Shown here piece by piece: positions 51,598 through 60,597 of a stretch of DNA of 64,000 nt. A program made the position numbers and the translations under genes. The notes under the pieces were generated by a model that saw only the letters and a list, made by a program, of their open reading frames with translations, searched no databases and was not told where the DNA came from. Origin of the DNA: Planctomycetota bacterium (GTDB lineage: Bacteria > Planctomycetota > UBA1135). Location of the stretch: the NCBI GenBank assembly GCA_008501825.1, contig QQUA01000003.1:114316-178315 (forward strand). Direction: 5' to 3'. Numbering within the stretch: position 1 is the stretch's first letter; each line of letters opens with the position of its first letter.

Positions 51598-52788
51598 ATG
51601 ACCAAGACGCTGCCCCCTCTGAATCTGGCCTCTCGCATGTCCCGCCTGGGTACGGAGACCGCCTTCGAGGTGTTAGCAAGGGCCAAGGCCCTGGAAGCCG
51701 AGGGGCGGGACATCGTCCACCTGGAAATCGGCGAGCCGGATTTCGACACTCCCAAGAACATCGTCGAAGCGGGAGTCGACGCCCTTCGGGCCGGATGGAC
51801 CCATTACGGGCCGGCCAACGGCCAACCGCCGGTGCGGGAAACCATCGCCGATTACGTCGGCCGTTTTCGTGGCATCCAGGTCGAGCCCACCGAAGTCGTG
51901 GTGGTTCCCGGTGGCAAGCCGATCATGTTTTTCGCCTTGCTGGCCCTGGCCGAAACCGGCGACGAAGTGATTTATCCCAATCCCGGCTTTCCGATTTACG
52001 AATCCATGATTCGATTTGTCGGAGCCAAAGCGGTGAGCTGTCCGATTCGGGAGCAAAACGGATTCGCCTTGGATCCCCAAGACGTGATCTCCCGCTTGAC
52101 TCCGAATACCAAGGTGGTGATTTTGAATTCGCCGGCCAATCCGACTGGAGGCGTGACCGGCCGCGATCAATTGCAGGAAGTCTTGGCTGCTTTGAAAGAC
52201 CGGCCGGACATTTCCATCTTGAGCGATGAAATTTATCACCGCATGTTGTACGACGGGGAAGAGCACATCAGTCCGATGAGCGACCCGGAGATCCGCGACC
52301 AAATCATTTTGCTGGACGGTTTCAGTAAAACTTATGCCATGACCGGATGGCGCTTGGGTTACGGGGTCATGCGTTCGGACTTGGCCGAGCAGATCACCAA
52401 ACTGATGGTGAACTCGAATTCCTGCACCGCTTCCTTCACTCAAGTCGCGGGCATTGAAGCTCTGACCGGAGATCAAAGCGGGGCAGAAGCGATGTGCGCC
52501 GAATTCGACAAGCGGCGCAAGCACATCGTCAAATTGCTCAACGAGGTGCCCGGCATGAGCTGCCACTTGCCCAAGGGCGCTTTTTACGTGTTTCCGAACA
52601 TCAAGGAAACCGGTTGGAGCAGCGACGATTTGCAGAAGAAAATCTTGAACGAAGGAGGCGTGGCATGCCTGGCCGGCACCGCCTTCGGCGCCGAAGGGGA
52701 AGGTTATTTGCGCTTCTCCTACGCCAACTCGATTCCGGCCATTGAAGAAGGCGTTCGCCGGGTTCGCAAAGTCTTGGAATCGTTGTAA
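51598..52788 (+). CDS. Class I aminotransferase (aspartate aminotransferase-type)
   Basis: 396 residues. PLP-dependent fold type I. Key motifs: EIGEPDFDTPKNIV near residue 41, THYGPANGQPPVRE, NSPANPTGGV near 180, DEIYHRM near 213 and the PLP lysine in LLDGFSKTYAMTGWRLGYG near 240. Exact amino-acid specificity cannot be decided; aspartate or alanine/valine-type aminotransferases are the nearest families. It overlaps the downstream threonine aldolase start by one base (TAATG). Confidence 0.88.
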   Translation: MTKTLPPLNLASRMSRLGTETAFEVLARAKALEAEGRDIVHLEIGEPDFDTPKNIVEAGVDALRAGWTHYGPANGQPPVRETIADYVGRFRGIQVEPTEVVVVPGGKPIMFFALLALAETGDEVIYPNPGFPIYESMIRFVGAKAVSCPIREQNGFALDPQDVISRLTPNTKVVILNSPANPTGGVTGRDQLQEVLAALKDRPDISILSDEIYHRMLYDGEEHISPMSDPEIRDQIILLDGFSKTYAMTGWRLGYGVMRSDLAEQITKLMVNSNSCTASFTQVAGIEALTGDQSGAEAMCAEFDKRRKHIVKLLNEVPGMSCHLPKGAFYVFPNIKETGWSSDDLQKKILNEGGVACLAGTAFGAEGEGYLRFSYANSIPAIEEGVRRVRKVLESL

Positions 52789-53834
52789 TGGCCCGAGAAC
52801 GTTTGGCCGATTTTCGATCGGATACGGTTACCCAGGCGACTCCCCGGATGCTGGAGGCGATGGCTTCCGCAACGGTGGGGGACGACGTCCTCGGCGATGA
52901 TCCGACGGTGAAGGCGCTGGAACAGCGAGTGGCCGCTATGTTCGGCCACGACGCCGCTTTGTTCATGCCTTCGGGCACCATGTCCAATCAATGCGCCGTG
53001 GCCGCCCACGTCGTCCACGGAGAGGAGGTGATCTGCGAAGCCTCCGCCCACGTTTTTCTTTATGAAGGCGGTGGCATGGCCAGGGTGGCCGGAGCCCACG
53101 TTCGAGCCATTCCCGGCGACCATGGCATGATCCCGGTGGACGCCATTCGCGCCGCCATTCGGCCGCCGGATTTGCACATGCCGCGGACTGCCTTGGTCAT
53201 GCTGGAACAAAGCCATTTGTTCTCCGGCGGATCGATCTTGCCGCAACATTATTTGAAAGCCGTGCGCGAATTGACCCAGGAGCATGGTTTGCCCCTGCAT
53301 TTGGACGGTGCCCGCCTGGTGAACGCGCAGGCGGAAACCGGAATTCCTTATGAAGAATATGGCGCCTTGTTCGATTCGATTTCCATTTCCTTGAACAAGG
53401 GTTTGTCCTGCCCGATCGGTTCCATGCTGATCGGCGGTGGCGCCTTCATTGAACGGGCCAAGCGGGTGCGGAAATGGCTCGGCGGCGGCATGCGTCAAGC
53501 GGGGCACATGGCGGCTTGCGGTTTGGTCGCTTTGGATGAAGTCCTGCCTTTGATTCCGGAAGATAACGGCCGTTGCCGGCATTTGGGTTTGAGCATTTTG
53601 GGCTTGCCCGGTTTGGTTATCGACCAGCGCACCGTAGACACCAACATCCTTTTCGTGCGGGTGACCGACCCGGATTTGGATGCCCCCGCGGTGGAAGCTT
53701 CCCTGCGGGATCACGGAGTGATGGCTCTCACCATGGGCGAGCGCCGGCTCCGTTTCGTGACTCACCGAGGCATTAGCGATGCCGACGTGGATCGTGCCAC
53801 GCGGGCTTTGCAAGCCATCGTGCAAGACCGCTGA
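52788..53834 (+). CDS. ltaE: Low-specificity L-threonine aldolase
   Basis: 348 residues. It cleaves L-threonine (and allo-threonine) to glycine and acetaldehyde with PLP. Family motifs: DFRSDTVTQATPRMLEAMA near residue 8, LGDDPTVKALE, FMPSGTMSNQCAV near 64, HLDGARLVNA near 169 and the PLP lysine in ISISLNKGLSCPIGSML near 200. Start ATG overlaps the aminotransferase stop (TAATG at 52786-52790), so the two are co-translated. Confidence 0.92.
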   Translation: MARERLADFRSDTVTQATPRMLEAMASATVGDDVLGDDPTVKALEQRVAAMFGHDAALFMPSGTMSNQCAVAAHVVHGEEVICEASAHVFLYEGGGMARVAGAHVRAIPGDHGMIPVDAIRAAIRPPDLHMPRTALVMLEQSHLFSGGSILPQHYLKAVRELTQEHGLPLHLDGARLVNAQAETGIPYEEYGALFDSISISLNKGLSCPIGSMLIGGGAFIERAKRVRKWLGGGMRQAGHMAACGLVALDEVLPLIPEDNGRCRHLGLSILGLPGLVIDQRTVDTNILFVRVTDPDLDAPAVEASLRDHGVMALTMGERRLRFVTHRGISDADVDRATRALQAIVQDR

Positions 53835-53896
53835 CCGCCGCCTCGCCGGCGGACCTTGTTGCCCTCCCAAAATCCCCCGAACGCAAACCTAGCAGC

Positions 53897-55252
53897 ATGT
53901 CCATCTTTAAGGCTTACGACATCCGTGGCACCTATCCCGATCAGCTTGATGAAAAGATGGCCTTTCGCATCGGCCGTGCCTTCGGCGACTTCCTGGGCAA
54001 AGGTCCACTAGCCATTGGTCGGGATATGCGGTCCATGGCGCCGGCGGTGCAGGATGCTTTCATGCGCGGCATTTTGGAAGCCGGAGTCGACGTGGTGGAC
54101 TTGGGTTTGTGCTCCACGCCTCAGGTCTATTTCGCCATTGGTCATTTGCAAGCGGCAGGGGGAGCCAGCACCACTGCCAGCCACAATCCTGCCGGTTACA
54201 TCGGATTCAAACTCTGCCAAGAAGAAGCCAAACCGATCAGCGCGGATAACGGCATTTTGGAATTGGAGCAAATGGCCACCGGTCCGGATCCCGGTCCGGC
54301 CAAGGGCCAAAGCGGCTTGCGGGCGGTGGACACCTTGGAAGCCTACGCTCAGCACGTAGCGAAGTGGGCCGACTTGGCCCGGCCGGTAAAAGTGGCTTCC
54401 GATGCCGCCAACGGCATGGCCGCTCATACTTTTCCGGAAGTTTTGAAGCAGATCCCGCAGATTGAGCATCACGGCCTGTACTTCGAATTGGACGGCGAAT
54501 TTCCCAACCACGAAGCCAACCCGCTGAAGTTGGCCAATTTGGCCGATTTGAGCAAGCACGTCGTCGCCACCGGCAGCGAATTGGGAGCGGCTTTCGACGG
54601 CGACGCCGACCGCTGCTGTTTCGTCGACGAAACCGGCCGGCCGATCGGCAACGACATCATTACCGCTTTGGTGGCCAGGGAGGTCCTGAAACACGAGCCC
54701 GGTGCCGCCATCATTTACGATCTCCGTTCTTCTTGGGTGTTGCCGGAAGAAGTCAAGCGCGCCGGCGGCGTGCCGGTGAAGGAGCGGGTCGGCCATTCCT
54801 TTTTGAAGGCCAAGATGCGCCAGCACGGGGCGCCGTTTGGTGGGGAACTGAGCGGGCACTACTACTTCCGGGATAACTGGTATGCCGACAATGCTGAGAT
54901 CATCTTGATGTCGGTGTTGAATCTGCTCAGCCGTAGCGACAAACCGTTCAGCGAAATGTTGAACGATTTGATGCGCTACCACAGTACCGGCGAGGTGAAC
55001 TTCGAAGTGCCGGATCCCCGGGCGGCGATTGAAGAAATTCGCGGACAATTCGCCGACGGTCGTCAAGACGATTTAGATGGCGTCACCATTGCCTACGGGG
55101 ATTTGGAACAACCCGGTTGGTGGTGGTTCAACCTGCGTCCTTCCAATACCGAACCTTTGTTGCGGATGAATTTGGAAGCCGATGACAAGAGCCGCATGGA
55201 AGATATGACCGCCAAGGTCATTCAGGCTCTCGGGGTTGAACCGGAGGCTTGA
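53897..55252 (+). CDS. Phosphomannomutase/phosphoglucomutase
   Basis: 451 residues. It interconverts hexose 1- and 6-phosphates and supplies sugar nucleotides for surface glycans. Opening MSIFKAYDIRGTYPDQL is typical. The active-site phosphoserine loop reads TTASHNPAGYIGFK near residue 92, the metal loop AFDGDADRC near 230, the sugar loop GGELSGHYYFRDN near 316 and the phosphate loop RPSNTEPLLRM near 415. All four are intact. The gene follows ltaE by 62 bases on the same strand. Confidence 0.94.
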   Translation: MSIFKAYDIRGTYPDQLDEKMAFRIGRAFGDFLGKGPLAIGRDMRSMAPAVQDAFMRGILEAGVDVVDLGLCSTPQVYFAIGHLQAAGGASTTASHNPAGYIGFKLCQEEAKPISADNGILELEQMATGPDPGPAKGQSGLRAVDTLEAYAQHVAKWADLARPVKVASDAANGMAAHTFPEVLKQIPQIEHHGLYFELDGEFPNHEANPLKLANLADLSKHVVATGSELGAAFDGDADRCCFVDETGRPIGNDIITALVAREVLKHEPGAAIIYDLRSSWVLPEEVKRAGGVPVKERVGHSFLKAKMRQHGAPFGGELSGHYYFRDNWYADNAEIILMSVLNLLSRSDKPFSEMLNDLMRYHSTGEVNFEVPDPRAAIEEIRGQFADGRQDDLDGVTIAYGDLEQPGWWWFNLRPSNTEPLLRMNLEADDKSRMEDMTAKVIQALGVEPEA

Positions 55253-55278
55253 TCCGGCCGCAGGTTTAAAATCCTGCC

Positions 55279-56208
55279 ATGGCCGCTACGGATCCTCGAA
55301 GCTCGCAAATACGCATCCTCGGAGTTCCCATGGATTTGGGTGCCAGCCGCCGCGGCACCGACATGGGACCCAGTGCGTTGCGGATTGCCGGTTTAGGCCG
55401 GGAATTGCGCAAACTGGGACACCAGGTGGATCGGGAAGCTGACGTGGCGGTTCCCGCCATGGAAACTCGGGCTGACCAGAGCGGACAAACTCGCTTCAAG
55501 GAAGAAATCCTGGCCGTTTGTGAGGCTTTGGCGACCAAAGTCGAGGAAGTTCTGGATGCAGGGGCGCGGCCCTTGGTTTTGGGAGGAGATCATTCCATTG
55601 CCATGGGAACGGTGGCGGGAGCCAGCGCTCACTTCCGCAAGCATCAACAAAACCTCGGTTTGATTTGGATCGATGCTCATGGGGACATGAACATCCCCAG
55701 CTCCACTCCGTCCGGAAATATTCATGGCATGCCGTTGGCTCATATATTGGGTCAGGGGGATGAAGAATTAGTCCAGCTCCACGGCTTCGCCCCGAAGGTC
55801 CGGCCGGAGAACGTGGCCTTGATTGGCATTCGCGACGTGGACGGCCAGGAAAAGGAAAGGATTCGGGAAAGCGGCATCCACGTCTACACCATGCGCGAGA
55901 TCGACGAGCGCGGCATGGGGGAGGTGGCCCGGGAGGTGATCGGCTTCGTGACCAACGGCACCGCCGGCTGTCACGTTTCTTTCGACGTAGACGGCTTGGA
56001 TCCGGGCGTGGCTCCTGGGGTGGGAACTCCAGTCCCCGGCGGCATCAACTACCGGGAAGCCCATTTGCTGCTGGAGTTGATTCACGATTCCGAAGCCATG
56101 GCTTCCATGGAAGTGGTCGAACTGAATCCGATGCTCGACGACCGCAACATTTCCGCCGAACGAGTGATGCACTTGGTCTTGTCCGCCTTCGGCATGACCA
56201 TTCTTTAA
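55279..56208 (+). CDS. rocF: Arginase
   Basis: 309 residues. It hydrolyses arginine to ornithine and urea. The manganese-binding motifs are complete: GGDHSIAMGTVAG near residue 97, IDAHGDMN near 131 (DAHxDxN-type) and SFDVDGLDPGVAPGVGTPVPGG near 235, with an aligned EVVELNP near 283. The length and the substrate loop (NIHGMPLAH) fit a true arginase better than agmatinase, but the distinction needs phylogeny. It follows the mutase gene by 26 bases. Confidence 0.93.
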   Translation: MAATDPRSSQIRILGVPMDLGASRRGTDMGPSALRIAGLGRELRKLGHQVDREADVAVPAMETRADQSGQTRFKEEILAVCEALATKVEEVLDAGARPLVLGGDHSIAMGTVAGASAHFRKHQQNLGLIWIDAHGDMNIPSSTPSGNIHGMPLAHILGQGDEELVQLHGFAPKVRPENVALIGIRDVDGQEKERIRESGIHVYTMREIDERGMGEVAREVIGFVTNGTAGCHVSFDVDGLDPGVAPGVGTPVPGGINYREAHLLLELIHDSEAMASMEVVELNPMLDDRNISAERVMHLVLSAFGMTIL

Positions 56209-56220
56209 ATCCTTTCCTTC

Positions 56221-57618
56221 TTGAAGCCCATGATCGTCATCCAACGAAGCAGATCCCTGCTGCAAGTTTTCGCTTGCGGCATGCTGCTCAGTTCTTTGAC
56301 CTTTGGCCAAGGCATTTCCTGGCAACCGGGGCCCGGCGGTAGCCGGCCTCAAAGCCCACAAAACTTGCAACCGACTTTGCAATTGGACTGGGCATTACGC
56401 TATGACCACGGAGTGTGGAATCACGATGGCTTCCAGGCTGTCGCTTTTGATGCGCAAGGAAACATATTCGCGGTTGGGGGTAGTCTCAGCGGCGGGCCGA
56501 ACTATAGCTATGAAGTTCTTTGCCTCAAGGTGGCTCCAACTGGATCGATTTTATGGGAACGGCGCTACGACAGTCCCGGCAGCGGTTTCGACGACGGTGC
56601 GGTGGACTTGGTGGTGGCTCCCGATGGCGCAGTTACGGTTTTGGCCGAAGGGCCCGGGAGTACCAGCGACCAGGACGTTCTCCTGTTTCGTTACGATCCT
56701 CAAGGAAATTTGATTTGGCAAACAGTATGGGATCACTACTGGTCCGATTCGGCGGAAGCGGTGGTGCAGGCTTCCGATGGCAGCCTTTACGTCCTAGCTC
56801 ATTCTTATACGGTCGGTTCGGTAACCGACGTGGTTTTATTGAAGTATTCGGATGATGGCGTCTTGCTCTGGGAACGGTTTTATCACGGCGGTTACGGCAC
56901 CGATTCGGCGGTGGATCTGGGCCTCGATTCGCAAGAAAACGTACTTTTGGCCGGTTACAGCATCGCTCCTGGGATGAGCACCAATTTTGACTGGCTAGGT
57001 TTGAAATACGATGCCAACGGACAACTCCTTTGGTCGACCACCATTGCCGGCGCCATCGGTTGGCCGGATTATTGTTGGGGTATGGCGGTTTCCCCTCAAG
57101 ATGAATTGTTGATGACCGGGTATTTGGTCAACAACACCGGCATTCAAGATTACACCACCGCATGTTTGGATTCCTCGGGAAACCTGCTTTGGCTACGGAG
57201 CGAAGGAACCGGCACCGGTGGCGGACAGAAAATCATGGCCGACCCTTCCGGCCGAGTGATTAGCGTGGGAGGATCCACCATGGTGGCCTTTGACAGCGCC
57301 GGAAATCGGTTGTGGAATCAAATTTTTGGAGCTCCCGGTTTAAGTTCAGGAAGCGCCAAGGCCGTCGCCTTGCATCCGCGAGGGGACATCTTGGTCGGCG
57401 GTTCGATTTGGGAAGGCAGTTTGGGAACCCAGTATTTTCTACTGGCGGCGGACCCGCTGAACGGGACGGTGCTTTCCACCGCCGTGTATGGAACCGCGAA
57501 TTTTGAAAGTCCGGCCAGCGGTGGTTTGGAGGTTCATCCAAGCGGCAAAATCCTGCAAGTCGGATCCAGTCCGAATAGCCACGACAACGACGGCTTGTTG
57601 TTGCAGTATCGGTATTGA
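56221..57618 (+). CDS. Secreted beta-propeller-type (SBBP-like) protein
   Basis: 465 residues. The N-terminus (RSRSLLQVFACGMLLSSLTFGQ) is a signal peptide. About eight repeats of 45-50 residues follow, each with the order D..GN(I/L)..(A/V)G then a (L/V)KY(D/S)..G..LW segment, for example CLKVAPTGSILWERRYD and LLKYSDDGVLLWERFY. This is the SBBP / PQQ-like propeller pattern common in secreted proteins of Planctomycetes. There is no catalytic motif. It lies 12 bases after arginase and before the tail-fibre-like gene, forming a probable secreted-protein cluster. Confidence 0.82.
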   Translation: MKPMIVIQRSRSLLQVFACGMLLSSLTFGQGISWQPGPGGSRPQSPQNLQPTLQLDWALRYDHGVWNHDGFQAVAFDAQGNIFAVGGSLSGGPNYSYEVLCLKVAPTGSILWERRYDSPGSGFDDGAVDLVVAPDGAVTVLAEGPGSTSDQDVLLFRYDPQGNLIWQTVWDHYWSDSAEAVVQASDGSLYVLAHSYTVGSVTDVVLLKYSDDGVLLWERFYHGGYGTDSAVDLGLDSQENVLLAGYSIAPGMSTNFDWLGLKYDANGQLLWSTTIAGAIGWPDYCWGMAVSPQDELLMTGYLVNNTGIQDYTTACLDSSGNLLWLRSEGTGTGGGQKIMADPSGRVISVGGSTMVAFDSAGNRLWNQIFGAPGLSSGSAKAVALHPRGDILVGGSIWEGSLGTQYFLLAADPLNGTVLSTAVYGTANFESPASGGLEVHPSGKILQVGSSPNSHDNDGLLLQYRY

Positions 57619-57699
57619 AGAAAGCGCGGCTTGTCGGCTGAGCGGGAATCTCTTCGATATTTCTTGGTACGGTGACGGAAGAAATGCGCCGTACCGGGT

Positions 57700-59598
57700 A
57701 TGAAAGCAACATTTTGGCTTCGCTCCTCGGCCTTCCGATTTTCATGGAAGACGTGGATCTCTTTACTTGAGAAACAGTTGAGGGTAGCGCTCTGCCTGTT
57801 TCTTACGGTCCAAGGGCTGGCCGGGCAAGAACTGGATTCCACGCCCCAGGTTGCGGCTGGAAGCATGCAGGCCATCGCCTGGGCGGATTTCGACGGCGAT
57901 GGAGTCTCGGATGTTTTCGTGGCCAATCCATTCGGGCCGAGCCGTTTGTTGCATCGGTCCGAGGGCGGAGAATTTTCCGATGTCACCTTTGAGCTTGGGC
58001 TTTTTGATCCCATGAGGGCAACGGCTGCGCTTTGGCTGCGATCCAGGGAGTTGAAGCTTCCCTCCCTCCTGATTTTGGATGCGGAAAGAAAGCTGCGCTA
58101 CTTCCTCAGATCCGACAGCGGCGGATTCGTCGAGGCCCCACTCTTTCCCGAAGGTCAACTCGAGGAAGCGGTGAAATCGGTCACGACCGTAGACGGTAAC
58201 GGCGACGGTTGGTCTGATTTGCAGATTTGGACTGACTCCGGCTTTTACTACGGCGAAGCCGATGGCGCAGGTGGCTTTGTTCGCCTTCCTTTCTCCACTT
58301 CGGTTCATCCTGAGGCAAGTCTGGCCGGATCGGGAACATCCAACGACGGTCAAGGCCAAGCCGCGACCAAGAACAAGCCATTGGGGCCGCTTTTACAAGG
58401 GGGAAGCAGCCGTCAGGTCACGGGAAACTCGCAATCGGTTCCGCCACCTTTTGGAGGAAGTCAAAACGCTCAACGCTTGAATACCTTTTACGCCGACGGT
58501 GTGTTCGATCAAGCGGGAATCGGCGTGTTGGAAGCTTCTTCAGATCCCGTCCTAGGCATGTTGTATCCCTTGAGCCAAAACCTTTACGTGGATCCTTCCG
58601 GCAACGTCGGCATCGGTACGACTACCCCGCAAACCAAGCTGGATCTTTTCGGAGCGTTCAAATCAAACGCTTCAGGAGGCTCCGTGGCGGTGAATGAATA
58701 TTCTGGCGGTAGTGTTCCGTCTGCGGAATTTAAAAATCATCAAAGCGTCAACAGTTGGGTGATTTATCCCGGCAGCGCTAACAACAGTACCTTGAATCTT
58801 CTGGCTCGAAATCTTCCTGCTGGTGAGAGAGGATTGGTCGCCATCGCTGGAAATCAAAGTGACCTGGCGGACCTTTACGTTGACGGCGATATTTCATGCG
58901 CCAAACTGGAGACTGCGGATGGCATCAAATCGAATGCTTCGGGAGGTTACGTAACGATCAATGAATATTCTGGTGGTTCAGTCCCTTCAGCGGAATTCAA
59001 GAGCCATCAAGCCGATAACAGTTGGGTGATTCATCCCGGAAGCGCCAGCAACAGCACTTTGTATCTGGTTGCTCGGAATCTCCCTGATGGTGAAAGAGGT
59101 TTGGTATCGATTGCAGGAAACCAAAATGATTTGGCCGACCTTTTCGTCGACGGTGATATTTCCTGCCGCTATTTCACGGTTCGTGGCGCAGATTTAGTGG
59201 AAGGCTTTGAAGTCATGGAATCAGATATCTTGCCAGGTTCGGTGGTTTGTATCGACCCGCAGAATCCTGGCCGATTGAAGATGAGCGACGAAGCCTTCGA
59301 CACCAAGGTGGCGGGTGTCATTTCCGGTGCCGGTAACGTCGCTCCTGGAGTCAAAATGGGCGAAGGCAGTGAGATTGACGGGCCGCAAAAAGTTGCCTTG
59401 GTCGGTCGGGTGTACGTCCGCTGCAATGTGGAGGGCGGCCCAATTCGACCGGGAGATCGCTTGGTTACCTCCAGCGTTCCTGGAGAAGCTCGGCGGGTGG
59501 CTCCCGGCCGTTCCGCGGACGGTGCAGTGTTGGGGAAAGCCATGACCGGTTTGACTGAGCAAAGTGGTTTGGTCCTGACCCTGGTGAACCTGCAATGA
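57700..59598 (+). CDS. Secreted VCBS/FG-GAP protein with tail-fibre-like repeats and G2-type C-terminal domain
   Basis: 632 residues from ATG 57700; TTG at 57778 would start directly at a signal peptide (RVALCLFLTVQGLAGQ) and is equally possible. Residues 55-190 contain VCBS-type calcium loops (ADFDGDGVSDVFVA, DGNGDGWSDLQIW). After a Gly/Gln-rich linker comes GNVGIGTTTPQTKLDL, a collar motif common in phage tail-fibre-like proteins, then two tandem 89-residue repeats. The last 125 or so residues (from VEGFEVMESDILPGSVVCID, including TKVAGVISGAGN and RPGDRLVTSSVPGEA) resemble the G2-type C-terminal domains that trim themselves in some tail-fibre proteins. It overlaps the metalloprotease gene by four bases. 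Confidence 0.75.
   Translation: MKATFWLRSSAFRFSWKTWISLLEKQLRVALCLFLTVQGLAGQELDSTPQVAAGSMQAIAWADFDGDGVSDVFVANPFGPSRLLHRSEGGEFSDVTFELGLFDPMRATAALWLRSRELKLPSLLILDAERKLRYFLRSDSGGFVEAPLFPEGQLEEAVKSVTTVDGNGDGWSDLQIWTDSGFYYGEADGAGGFVRLPFSTSVHPEASLAGSGTSNDGQGQAATKNKPLGPLLQGGSSRQVTGNSQSVPPPFGGSQNAQRLNTFYADGVFDQAGIGVLEASSDPVLGMLYPLSQNLYVDPSGNVGIGTTTPQTKLDLFGAFKSNASGGSVAVNEYSGGSVPSAEFKNHQSVNSWVIYPGSANNSTLNLLARNLPAGERGLVAIAGNQSDLADLYVDGDISCAKLETADGIKSNASGGYVTINEYSGGSVPSAEFKSHQADNSWVIHPGSASNSTLYLVARNLPDGERGLVSIAGNQNDLADLFVDGDISCRYFTVRGADLVEGFEVMESDILPGSVVCIDPQNPGRLKMSDEAFDTKVAGVISGAGNVAPGVKMGEGSEIDGPQKVALVGRVYVRCNVEGGPIRPGDRLVTSSVPGEARRVAPGRSADGAVLGKAMTGLTEQSGLVLTLVNLQ
58660..59166 (+). repeat. Tandem 267-base repeat encoding two 89-residue units
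   Basis: The first unit starts at 58660 and the second at 58927, exactly 89 codons later. Both units begin KSNASGG, share NEYSGGSVPSAEFK and the middle block SWVI, and end VDGDISC. At the DNA level they are similar but not identical, so the duplication is not very recent. They resemble repeated trimeric fibre units. Confidence 0.8.
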
Positions 59599-60557
59599 AA
59601 ACCTTTCCCTTCAATTTGTGGGTCCTTGCCGGGATTGCTTTATGCTCGCCGGTAATAGGTCAAGCTCCTGAGAAGCGTTCCCAACTTGGCCATTGTGGAG
59701 GAGTTCACCTTCGCATGGTGGACGCGGTTCCTAAGATGGCCGCGAATCGCGGCGGCGGCTTTCAGATCGACGACACCTACGACGCCTCGGTAACGGCTGC
59801 CCAGCAGGCGGTGATTGCCTTCGCCGTGGCCGAATGGGATGCAACCTTGCTGACCGCCGGAATCAATCCTGCCAGTTACCCGATTTCTTTTCGCTTCGGG
59901 CAAACCCAAAACCAGAATGCTCTGGCGGAAGCGAATACCACTTGGTTCTCGAGTTCCGGAATGCTGGTTTCGTCGGAGGTAGTCTTCAATCAAAACGTTC
60001 AATGGTACGTGGACCCCAATCCGGCTTCAGACGACGAATTCCAATCCGGTTTCCAAAACCAATTCGATCTTCTGACGGTCGCTCGACACGAAATCGGCCA
60101 CGCTTTAGGCTGGGTCGGTACCGGAAATCCGCTGGTGCACAACTTTGTCAGCGGATCCACCTTCGATGCTTCCGGTTTGAACATCGCTTTGAGAGTGGGG
60201 GATGAAGCTCACAGTTCCGACGGCGAACATCCGGAGGACGTCATGAACTTCAGCCTTGGATCTTGGACTCGCCGCCCGGTTTCCGCCTATCCCAGCGTGG
60301 CCCTGATTTCCCAAGCCTTTTCCTACACCTTGTCGGACGTCTTTTTCGCCGATCCGAATCGGTCCGGTTCCGGAAACGGCACGGTCTGGTTTCCCTTCGA
60401 TTCCTTCTGGCAGGGCTATGTCGCCGCCGCGGCGGTGCCGGGTGGAGGGACCTTGGTGCTTTACCCCGGCAGCTTTCAAGAATCCTTACCGCATCATTTC
60501 ACGAGTAAGGTGCAATTCATGTCGGTTCGGGGTTCAGGAACCGAACTTCAGGACTGA
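59595..60557 (+). CDS. Secreted HExxH zinc metalloprotease-like protein
   Basis: 320 residues. A signal peptide (TFPFNLWVLAGIALCSPVIG) is followed by a mature domain. The zinc motif HEIGHALGW is at 165-173 (His165, Glu166, His169). A downstream EDVMNFSL (Met217) fits a metzincin-type Met-turn. The third zinc ligand is not at the usual HExxHxxGxxH position: the sequence reads HEIGHALGWVG, so another residue (for example His182) must complete the site if the enzyme is active. The gene starts within the stop of the tail-fibre-like gene (ATGA at 59595-59598), indicating co-expression. Confidence 0.75.
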   Translation: MKTFPFNLWVLAGIALCSPVIGQAPEKRSQLGHCGGVHLRMVDAVPKMAANRGGGFQIDDTYDASVTAAQQAVIAFAVAEWDATLLTAGINPASYPISFRFGQTQNQNALAEANTTWFSSSGMLVSSEVVFNQNVQWYVDPNPASDDEFQSGFQNQFDLLTVARHEIGHALGWVGTGNPLVHNFVSGSTFDASGLNIALRVGDEAHSSDGEHPEDVMNFSLGSWTRRPVSAYPSVALISQAFSYTLSDVFFADPNRSGSGNGTVWFPFDSFWQGYVAAAAVPGGGTLVLYPGSFQESLPHHFTSKVQFMSVRGSGTELQD

Positions 60558-60566
60558 ATTCTTTCC

Positions 60567-60596
60567 GTCCCTCCGGTTCTCGGGAATCGGAGGGAC
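60567..60596 (+). terminator. Hairpin terminator between converging genes
   Basis: A 9-bp outer stem GTCCCTCCG (60567-60575) pairs with CGGAGGGAC (60588-60596), with a smaller inner helix and a TCGG loop. On the plus strand it is followed by TTTAATCC, a short T tract. It lies between the metalloprotease stop and the potassium-channel stop. Confidence 0.6.
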
Positions 60597-60597
60597 T

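Noticed and set aside
53835..53852. CCGCC/GGCGG hairpin after the threonine aldolase gene as a terminator
   Set aside because: The stem is short and not followed by a T run.
54008..55066. 352-codon minus-strand frame opposite the phosphohexomutase gene
   Set aside because: All four active-site loops of the mutase are in the plus frame; the antisense frame is a GC-skew artefact.
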